This document shows, piece after piece, positions 54,014 to 62,314 of a stretch of DNA of 64,000 nt (positions are counted from its first letter, which is position 1; every line of letters begins with the position of its first letter). The notes beneath the pieces were generated by a model that did no database searches, had not been told where the DNA came from, and saw only the letters and a program-made list of their open reading frames with translations. Source of the stretch: Xylocopa sonorina (taxonomy: Eukaryota > Arthropoda > Insecta > Hymenoptera > Apidae). The DNA lies in NCBI RefSeq assembly GCF_050948175.1, contig NW_027490098.1:2356001-2420000 (forward strand). Direction: 5' to 3'. The position numbers were made by a program, and so were the translations under genes.

Positions 54014-54767
54014 AAACGCTTCTTTATTTTCAACTAATGTTCCCCTGAGGCCGAAGCCCCAGGGGTATACATGAATTATACAATTTGATTTCGTGGGTAT
54101 TCCGCACGATATGGATACTTATATAATTTTGATAACACTTTGTAGGGGAGTAGCCCCGTAACAACGTCTTATGTATTACAATATTATTAACAATAGTATA
54201 TATAATATGTATCAAGCATATAAAATCTTTGGTAGGTTATACAATTAACGTAACACAAAAGGGGGCATAGAGCCAAGAAGAACAAAACATAATATTAACA
54301 ATAATAATATAGTCCTTTGGTCATCAAAGTGCGGAACTGCGCTTACTGTAGTCAACCATTTATGGTCAAGGGGCGCGTGCATTCCCGTAAAGACGGCTGT
54401 TGAGTGCATATCTCCATATACACTAAGTAAGCAAGAACCTCGATTTGATACTGGATCGCCACTACTTGTGTTTATTCGTGCATATTTATTGGTTTAGCTT
54501 AGTTTCATTTGTCCCTAAGGGGGTAAATATATATGTATAGTTAGCTAACCAACTAGGTAAGTCGTAGATAAGTAGTGTATATATAGATAGAATAAATAGA
54601 TAAATAATTACTACGAACATAAATGGAAGAGAAAGACAATAAAATAAATAGAAAAGAAAAATAAAATAAGTAGAAAGAAAAGATTTATCTGAGCAGTCGT
54701 GGAGGCTGTGGCGATCCTTCCCGTCCATAGTCAGTGCCAGCGCTCCTCAACCGCAGGTGTGGAGGCC
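54014..54767 (-). other. 3' UTR of copy 8 (class E, 754 bp)
   Basis: This is the shortest class and explains the shorter 7,302-bp spacing of the neighbouring U2 blocks. It is partly alike class D near the terminal hairpin and near the stop (GTGGAGGC repeats around 54701 and 54760). The central part is AT-rich and unrelated to classes A to C at a glance. No gene is recognised. Confidence 0.72.
54042..54065 (-). other. 3'-terminal RNA hairpin, copy 8
   Basis: UUCG loop; the stem has a U-A pair where classes A/B have U.G, and a G.U pair where they have G-C, so base pairing is kept despite substitutions. Confidence 0.75.
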
Positions 54768-57700
54768 CTAAGGATCCGCAGGCGACACCACCCCAGGGAC
54801 GCGGGCGCCTCCACTGCTCCCGCTCAGCGCCGCCGATGTTGACTCCGCCTCGGACGTACCCCGCGGAGCCCGGTACTGACGCACCCCGGATACGTGCTCC
54901 ACGTAAATATCCCTGGACCAAGCTATTGTCTCGGATATCATGAGACGCCTCATCAGCGCTGCATAACGCTGAGAGACGCGCAGCAGGTCCAGGACAAACT
55001 CGTTCCCCGGGTCCCACGCGCCCAGGGCGCCGACGACGAACGCATCTACGTGGACTCGGTAGCCGCGCCTCCGCAATGATTCGGCGAGGGGTTGATACTT
55101 GCGTATCTTCCCCATCCTCGCCTCCTCAATTGCCTCGAGAGTGTTCTCGAAAGGCACGGCCACGTCGACCACGACGATGTTTTTCGACAGCCCGTGCTCC
55201 ACGACGATGTCGGGACGCAGGGCTGCCAGCTCGCCGTCGACTCCCGGGACGCGCTTGTTGACCCGGAGCTCACCTGGCAGACGGACAGCCGTCACGAGCC
55301 TACGAACGAGGTTGTCATGCCGCAGCTGCCGGGCAGCGGAGTGAGGACCGCAGTGGGAGAGCACGTGGGGAAGGCCCTCGAACTCATGCCCGCAACGCCG
55401 GCAACGCTTGTCACCGGTCCCCCACCGACGTGCTCCATTTAGCGGCAACACGTCGAGGCGGGCCCGGTGAACGAAGCGCCAATCAGCGAAGCGGACAAAC
55501 CCCCCGGTGCGCAGAAAGTGGTTACTGACCGCGCAACGGGAGGTCGCGTCGAAAACCTTCCCCTGGTCAGGCTTCCGAAGAAGCCTTTCCAGGTAGCACT
55601 CTCCCACTGCTGCCCTCAGCCTCCGCGTGACTTGGCCCTTGGCAGCAGGCGGCACAACAACGCTACGCCCATTCCGGGAGCGGCACACAACCGAGAGCTC
55701 TTCACGGACCTCGTCCCACCTCCAACTAAATCCAAGCCGCGCACATGAACGAATTCCGACGTTCCTTACTCGCGACCAGAACGAAGCTCGGCCCGCCGAT
55801 GGCCTCGCCATCTCGCCCGACAAAGAGCCGGAGAGATAGTCGGCAAGGCCCCTGCTCCCAAGGGTCCGACCGGCCTTCTCCCGCACGGCGTCACACAGCG
55901 CTGACCTGGCCAAGTCCGCGACGACCGGATCGCTCGCATTCAATAACCTGAACGCGTGCGACACGGTCGCCACGTCGGCCAGATCCACCAGCGGGAGAAG
56001 GCCGCACCCACCCCAAGCGGGGGGGATATAGACCAGCTCCGCACTGGCACGCTGCGGGAGGTGCAACCACCTCTTTACCGTGCGTTTGATGACCCTGTCG
56101 GCATCGGCTAAAGCGGTTCTTCGCACGTGGCCTCCCCTGAACGCGAAATCGAGGCGTGGCAACAAGAATGTCGCCACGGTCTCGATTTTTTGCCAGGGGG
56201 CGAGCAGGGAATCGTCGACCGCGCGAAGATCTACTAACAAGGCTTGGATCGTCGGATACGGGGTTTGGTCGATCCGAACCCCGGTCGGCACTCCCAGATG
56301 CTCGTAACTCTGCCCCTCCGACAGGGCAGGAACGAGTCCCCCGACTAGACGGAACTCGGTGCTAGCGACTCTCCCGTCCCCTCTGATGTGCAGGGTTGCA
56401 CACTTCGAGGGGTTGAAGGAGAGCCCCAGCTGCCGAGCCGTCCCCTCTGCTGCTTGCAACAGCCTTCCCATTCCGTCGACGGATGACGCGACGAGTGCCA
56501 CGTCGTCTGCGTACGCCAGGGCTGTCACCTTATGCCCTCTCACACTCAGACCCTCCACCGAGTCCACGGCCCCGCGAACCATGGCCTCAATGGAAAGGTC
56601 GAATAGGATCGGGCTAAGTGGGCAGCCCTGCCTCACCCCCGACTTCATGGGGATCCAGGGCGTGTACCCTTCAGCGGTACGGACCCGCGTCGCCACGCCG
56701 TCGTAAAGGCTGGCGACGATGTTGATGAGCGGCCGGGGAGCGCCGGCACCGGCCAGCGAATCGATGATGGTGGCGTGGGGAACCGAACCGAAAGCGTTGG
56801 CCAGATCCAACCACGCCACCACCACCTCCCTACGCTGCTTACGAGCGGCAGCCATGGCCTGCTGAAGCACAAAGTTGTGCTCCAGACAGCCTTCGAAGGG
56901 CAAGAAGCCCTTCTGTGCTTGGCTGAGCCGCTTGTTGACTACGGCCCAACGAGTGAGCCGATCGGCGACGACCGCCGCGAAGAGCTTGGGGGTGACATCA
57001 CCCAGGGCGATAGGCCTCCAATTCGATAGGTCCTCGCGATCACCCTTCTTGAAAAGGAGGACGGTGTTGGACTGCTTCCAGCGCCCCGGAATCTTCTCCA
57101 TGCGGCGGCAGGTGTTGAATACCGCCGTAAGGAGGACCGCTCCTGGGTCCCCCCTCCGTAGGTCACCATAGGTCAGACCGTCGGGTCCGGCGGAAGAAGC
57201 AAGCTTCATCCGCTTTAGCCGACGGCTGACCTCGGCTTCCGTGAAGGGGGAAACCAGGGCATCGTTCGACTCAGTGGTCGGGTCCTCCCCATAGAGAGAG
57301 GGAAGGCTACCAGGGCGGGCTCGGAGCGAATAAACGTTGGTAAAGTGCTCCTGGACCCGTTCCAGGGGCACACTGCAATGGGGAGATTCTCCGGCGAGAA
57401 TCTCCCGCACCGCGCGCTTCCGATCCGCCCTGAAGAGACGTTGAATTCGGGTAGCCTCCCCTACGCGATCCGGGACGCTGGGAGGGCCATCGCTCACCAT
57501 CGAATTGGCCACATCGCCCCGACGCCCCTCACTCCCCGCGACCGGCCGGCGCCGACCGGCCCCCCCGTTGGAGGCGGCACTCCGTGCGCCAGCCCCGGGT
57601 CCCGCGGCCCTCCGCCCCTGAAAGTACTCGTCCACCTTCGTGGCGAGCGCCTCCAGTTGCTCGGGTGATCCCACCCCCTCCGCGAAGGCCACTAACCGCG

Positions 57701-60116
57701 CCCTTGCGGCAACGTCCACCTCCCGGCGTCCCCTAGATCGGGGTCTACCGGTTGGTGGCGCGCCGGACGCAGCGTCGCGACCTCCACCTCGGGGATGGGG
57801 CACCCTAGATTGCCGCGGGGCCCGAGGCTGAGACGCCCCGCCTACCCGCTCGCAAGCAGCCGGGAGGCCCGATGTCGCTGTCCCGCGCCGCCGCCCCACG
57901 GTCGCTGCAGGTGCACGACCGCCTCTGGCACCCGCGCGATACCCACGTGTCGCACTCACCGGGTGGCTTTCCCGAATGCTCGACGGGGCCGTCCTCACCG
58001 GAGCCTCCACGACGACGCTGCCCCGGGATGATGACGCGGGCGGGTCCCGCGCGCCTCCACACCTGCACACACAAACACACCCCCGGTTTCGCCCGGGGGA
58101 GTCAATAAAATTGTCATTAATGACCGGACTAATTGCCCGGTCAGTCAAAGGATAAAAACGATTTTCTGATAATAAATTATCTAGGTTGAGGCCCCCTTCC
58201 CCCTCCCTGGGGAGCCTCGGTGACCTTCGAGTGGAGGGACCGGTTCCCTCCACCCGCGGGGACGGCTGCCTTGGGGCCTCCTCTTCCCCCGACGAATCCG
58301 TGGTGGAGGTAATGGTGCGGTCCACCCACCGCCTTCTCCTCGCCGCTCCTGGTGTCGTGGATGTCCGTCCCCTCGCGGCGCTCGTATGGCTGTTCCTGCT
58401 GTTGTTGCTGCTGCTGCTACTGCTGCTGCTGCTGCCGCTGCTCCTGATGCAGCGGCGCCTCCTCGTTGTCCTGGCCGGTCCCTCCTCAGGAACGGCCGCC
58501 GGCGCTCTCTCATCGTCCGACGATGACGACGATGACTCATGGATGGTGGGGAGGGGCCTGGGCGAAGGTAGGGACCTCCTCTTCTCGGTCCCCTCCCCAC
58601 GCGCCTCCACCCGAAGGGACACCCCGGTGGTCTGGGTGGCCCCTCTGCCCCCCGGAGGGGACAGGCGTCCCCTGATAGGCCTCTTCGCGGACGACCCGGG
58701 CGGGAGGGACGTCGCCCGAGTCGTCCTGGCTGGCGGGGTGGAGGCGCGGCCCGTGGCTGGCGGCGTCCGCGCCGCGACGGTGACCGCCACAGGTGACACG
58801 ACGGCCACCGTCATTATAGGCGAGCCACGGACCGATGTCGTCATCGTCGTGGTAGTAAGCGTGGCCGGAGCGCTGCAGGGCGTGGGTGGTGGGCCCTGCA
58901 GTGGTGGTGTCGCTGGGGGGGCGCTGGAGGTGGTGGACGCGCCCCCCATCCTCTTGGCTGCCGCCCGCGTTATCCTGGGCAACGCGGGCGGGAGAGACGT
59001 CGCTCTTGTACTCCTTGACACCACCGCCGCTCCAGCCACGGCGGACGGGCTGCCCCGGGTGACCTCCGCGAAGGTGGTGGTTGGGGTCACTTTCCTTGAC
59101 GGAAGAATTCTTCTGGGCGGGTCGGGTTGGGGAGGCTCGGTCGACGCCCGCCTCTTCCTCCCAGCTGCTGCGGGCGCCGCCGGACTCCTCTTCCCCCTTG
59201 CGGGGGCAGGGGGCGTGGTGGAGGTGCCCCCTGAAATCCTCCCCTTGGGCCCCGACCCGCTGCTGGTCCTTGTGGTATTGGGGCTCGCCTCGTCCGCGGA
59301 GGAGCGCCGGCTTCGTTGAAGGAACGCCGCGAGGGTGACGGAGCTCCGTGTCGCGGCGCTGCTCCCCACTACCGTCGTTGTCGTGGTCGTTGTGGCTGTA
59401 GTGGTGGAGCTCCTTGTGGTCCTTGTTTTCCCGGCGGTGGGTGGACGAGTTCCTCGCCGGGGTTGCGTGGTGGTATTGGCTGTTGTCCTCTTTGACGTGT
59501 TCGAGGAGGCCCCCTTCGACGCTGTAGTTGTTGCTGTTGTTGTTGTTGTCGTCGTTGTTGTTGTTGTTGCTGCGGTGGAGGCAGCCGTCCCCGATGCTCT
59601 GGAAACATTTGAGCTCTTAACTAGTGTGGTTCGTGGTCCGGTGGAGGCACACGTAGTTGTGCCCCCACAGGTCACCGGGGAAACACCCAGGGGGGGAAAG
59701 GAGACCTCGCTCTCGGTGGAGAGATCCACCACGTCACGAGGTCGCGACTCGGCAACGCTATCGCCGGGCGTTGCGCGGGCGGCACTCCCTGCAAGGGAGT
59801 TGTGTCTAACGGAGACACACGGACCCCCGGTGGCTGGATGACGGACCTGGTGGTGCGCCTTCACCTTCTTCAGCGCATACGCGCTGTCGTCGGAGAAGCC
59901 GCACTCAGCGCAGGTCCATCTTTTGATAGCACCGGGGTGATGTAATTTTAGATGTTTGAATAAATCCGTGTGTCTCAGATAGACACACGCTCCCTTTCTG
60001 CACACCGTTCTGCCGACGAAGCAGAAGGGGCAGGGAAATTCGGCAGGGAACGGGTAATGCAGTATCACCACGCTATTCTCACTTGAACTTGTATTATTAC
60101 TGCTATTACCCGCCAT
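54768..60116 (-). CDS. Non-LTR retrotransposon polyprotein, copy 8
   Basis: The 1,782-residue product is a clear mosaic. The leader peptide (NSSNNTSSSENSVVILHYPFP) is type II, the two zinc fingers are type I (CPFCFVGRTVCRKGAC, CAECGFSDDSAYALKKV), the middle of the linker (RRRRCIRSSG, GRTSTTPG) follows copies 4-5, and the last 220 residues (NLVRRLVTAVRLPGEL, ARMGKIRKY) follow copy 1. YADD is at 1202-1205, and CCHC and RLE residues are unchanged. Such patchwork is expected from repeated gene conversion or template switching within the array. Confidence 0.95.
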   Translation of the reverse strand: MAGNSSNNTSSSENSVVILHYPFPAEFPCPFCFVGRTVCRKGACVYLRHTDLFKHLKLHHPGAIKRWTCAECGFSDDSAYALKKVKAHHQVRHPATGGPCVSVRHNSLAGSAARATPGDSVAESRPRDVVDLSTESEVSFPPLGVSPVTCGGTTTCASTGPRTTLVKSSNVSRASGTAASTAATTTTTTTTTTTATTTASKGASSNTSKRTTANTTTQPRRGTRPPTAGKTRTTRSSTTTATTTTTTTVVGSSAATRSSVTLAAFLQRSRRSSADEASPNTTRTSSGSGPKGRISGGTSTTPPAPARGKRSPAAPAAAGRKRRASTEPPQPDPPRRILPSRKVTPTTTFAEVTRGSPSAVAGAAVVSRSTRATSLPPALPRITRAAAKRMGGASTTSSAPPATPPLQGPPPTPCSAPATLTTTTMTTSVRGSPIMTVAVVSPVAVTVAARTPPATGRASTPPARTTRATSLPPGSSAKRPIRGRLSPPGGRGATQTTGVSLRVEARGEGTEKRRSLPSPRPLPTIHESSSSSSDDERAPAAVPEEGPARTTRRRRCIRSSGSSSSSSSSSNNSRNSHTSAARGRTSTTPGAARRRRWVDRTITSTTDSSGEEEAPRQPSPRVEGTGPSTRRSPRLPREGEGGLNLDNLLSENRFYPLTDRAISPVINDNFIDSPGRNRGCVCVCRCGGARDPPASSSRGSVVVEAPVRTAPSSIRESHPVSATRGYRAGARGGRAPAATVGRRRGTATSGLPAACERVGGASQPRAPRQSRVPHPRGGGRDAASGAPPTGRPRSRGRREVDVAARARLVAFAEGVGSPEQLEALATKVDEYFQGRRAAGPGAGARSAASNGGAGRRRPVAGSEGRRGDVANSMVSDGPPSVPDRVGEATRIQRLFRADRKRAVREILAGESPHCSVPLERVQEHFTNVYSLRARPGSLPSLYGEDPTTESNDALVSPFTEAEVSRRLKRMKLASSAGPDGLTYGDLRRGDPGAVLLTAVFNTCRRMEKIPGRWKQSNTVLLFKKGDREDLSNWRPIALGDVTPKLFAAVVADRLTRWAVVNKRLSQAQKGFLPFEGCLEHNFVLQQAMAAARKQRREVVVAWLDLANAFGSVPHATIIDSLAGAGAPRPLINIVASLYDGVATRVRTAEGYTPWIPMKSGVRQGCPLSPILFDLSIEAMVRGAVDSVEGLSVRGHKVTALAYADDVALVASSVDGMGRLLQAAEGTARQLGLSFNPSKCATLHIRGDGRVASTEFRLVGGLVPALSEGQSYEHLGVPTGVRIDQTPYPTIQALLVDLRAVDDSLLAPWQKIETVATFLLPRLDFAFRGGHVRRTALADADRVIKRTVKRWLHLPQRASAELVYIPPAWGGCGLLPLVDLADVATVSHAFRLLNASDPVVADLARSALCDAVREKAGRTLGSRGLADYLSGSLSGEMARPSAGRASFWSRVRNVGIRSCARLGFSWRWDEVREELSVVCRSRNGRSVVVPPAAKGQVTRRLRAAVGECYLERLLRKPDQGKVFDATSRCAVSNHFLRTGGFVRFADWRFVHRARLDVLPLNGARRWGTGDKRCRRCGHEFEGLPHVLSHCGPHSAARQLRHDNLVRRLVTAVRLPGELRVNKRVPGVDGELAALRPDIVVEHGLSKNIVVVDVAVPFENTLEAIEEARMGKIRKYQPLAESLRRRGYRVHVDAFVVGALGAWDPGNEFVLDLLRVSQRYAALMRRLMISETIAWSRDIYVEHVSGVRQYRAPRGTSEAESTSAALSGSSGGARVPGVVSPADP

Positions 60117-61169
60117 CGTGAAGATAGTGTCGCAACGCAAACACTCGGCTCGTCGAAATAAAATAAATAATAATCAAAATAATAAAACAAAACGCTCACC
60201 GGAGCGAAACACAAACGGTAACGGTCGGAACGGGACGAACACGTAAGACGAAGGACAAATTGAATAAATAAGTATATACACAGAATAGACAACGGACAAC
60301 GCGAACGCGAACGCGAATAAATTAATCACTTAATACGAATTAACGACGACGGAGAATCTAATAAAATAAATAGAATAAAATAATATAAAACAATTCCGCT
60401 GTGCCCGGTGGACACAGCCCCGCACGAACGAACCGTGCTTCACGTACGTGACCAGCAACCGCGACGGTTTAACTTTTCACGATACACTCCACACGGCCTG
60501 GAAAACTCCGGAAACGCGAAGTATCGAGTTACACGGGGTGTAAAGGGCCTCCGTGTACCCCGATCTCTTAATTAAAGCAAATAAATCGGTGAATTTAATT
60601 AATCTAGAGCTGCTATTACGCAGCGACGACCCGTAAAATCGAGCAAAAAACTCGAATTACGGGCGTACGTGCAAACAGTCTAACACCCAAAACACGGAGA
60701 GGTCGAATTCAAACCCAACGGCTATAAGTGTAAAGTTTACACTTATAACCGGGTATAAGGACGAACAAACCGAATCTACTCGGATTCAAACTCCTCGGAG
60801 GTCGAAATGGTCGACCTAGGAGGAGGGACGTCACGTATGGACGTCTAACGTCTACCCGATGCGTTCAACACCACCGCCTCGGGAGCACTTTAAACTAATC
60901 ACGCGAAATGGGACCTCCACCGAAATTCCAAGTGTCAGACTTACCAAGTCCGAAGTCCACCAGCAAGCCGAACGCACTGAACACTGCACCACACACGGAC
61001 ACAGCACGCGCGACGCGGATGATAACGCGACACTCCGGTGAGCGAGTCGGAAGAACACAGAATAAAATGATACTTAAAAAGCTACTGACGGAGAAGATCA
61101 AGTGTGTGTTTGACTAGATAAAAAAAAAAAAAAAAAAAAAAAAAAAACTGATCTTTGGAAACTCTTATT
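60117..61169 (-). promoter_or_regulatory. Leader / inter-unit spacer upstream of copy 8
   Basis: This is the longest leader because of a 28-base homopolymer. The palindrome is at 60720-60750. The plus strand has AAGATCAAGTGTGTG near 61095-61109, the strongest match to U2 nt 25-36 in the antisense orientation. Confidence 0.6.
61120..61147. repeat. A28 homopolymer (T28 on the element strand)
   Basis: An uninterrupted run of 28 A on the plus strand directly abuts the U2 3' box. Other leaders have four or five A, or an (AAAT)n stretch, at the same spot. It may be slippage, or the trace of a poly(A)/poly(T) junction at an element 5' end. Confidence 0.85.
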
Positions 61170-61315
61170 GAGCCGGTCCCAGAGGCACTGCAATACTGGG
61201 TCGACTCGCGGCGGAGGTGGAGCAAGCCCCAGCGGTCCGCCTTTTTCCAAAAATCAGGTTAATATTCTGACTCCTAATGAGGAGTGTATCAGATATTAAG
61301 CTGATAAGAACAGAT
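61170..61315 (-). pseudogene. U2 snRNA gene, 3' fragment
   Basis: Identical block following the class A 3' UTR of copy 9; the adjacent 3' box is the version seen beside copies 0 and 1, interrupted by the homopolymer. Confidence 0.92.
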
Positions 61316-62314
61316 AAGACGTTTATTTAACAATTAATGTTCCCCCGGGGCCGAAGCCCCAGGGGTATACACTTGTTTTACAGGATAATTCGTGTTATTT
61401 CCGCACAAATTCAATCACAAAATATATATATATATTACATAGGATAGTGCTGTGTGGGACAAGTCCCTAAAGCGTCCAATGTGAATGTAACAGATTTTTA
61501 GTTAGGTGAACATTGCATCGTTCAATAAGTTATCGCAATATATCAACAAACATCGTGACACAAGGCACGGTTTAACAAATCAACTTTTCGATAAAATGTC
61601 AATATAATAACATAGATGTAAAGTATAGAATATAGGGAAAAAAAAAAAATATATAATTAGTGTATAAATAATATATCCTCTTCAGCATAGTATGACGCGT
61701 AGCACGATGGACTCAATGGATTCAGAGCATCAGTGTGCGGATATACGCCTTACTGCAGTCACTCGAGTAGGGTCAAGAGGTACTAGCCGCCGCCGAGAGG
61801 CCCCGAGAAACAGTAATTAGAGCTCAGGTTGTAATAGAATAAAATAAGACAATAAATACAGTAAAATAAGATAGAGTGATAGAGTCAGATGGAATAAAAT
61901 AGTACCTGGTACAGTGGAGCAAGGTACGCGCATAAGAAATAAGAAGGAAGCATTGAAAGGCGAAATGAGAAAGAATAGATTATTATGAGATAAAACAGCA
62001 TAGAATGAGTAAACTAACTAAAATAAAATAGAGTCTGATAGGTAAAATAAGTAGATAGATAGAATAAAATACAATATAATAGAGTCCAATGAAATAAGAT
62101 AAACTAAAGTAGAATGAACAAGGTAAGTTAAATAGATAAATAAATAGGGTAAGTTAAGTTAATTTAGTTCCCATTTCGCGTGGAGGCAATAAGAGCGCGA
62201 ACCATCACAATAAAACCGAACAAAATAGAATAAATTAATATAGTAAATTAAAATGAACCCGAGCTTACTCCAGACCCTCGCGGCCAGTCCTCTCCGCCCG
62301 CAGATGTGGAGGCC
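61316..62314 (-). other. 3' UTR of copy 9 (class A, 999 bp)
   Basis: Recognisably the same class as copy 1 but with many substitutions and indels, for example a run of 12 A at 61638-61649. It is thus an older relative than the pairs 2/3 or 4/5. No gene is recognised. Confidence 0.75.
61342..61365 (-). other. 3'-terminal RNA hairpin, copy 9
   Basis: Identical in sequence to that of copy 1 although the surrounding 3' UTR has drifted. Confidence 0.75.
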
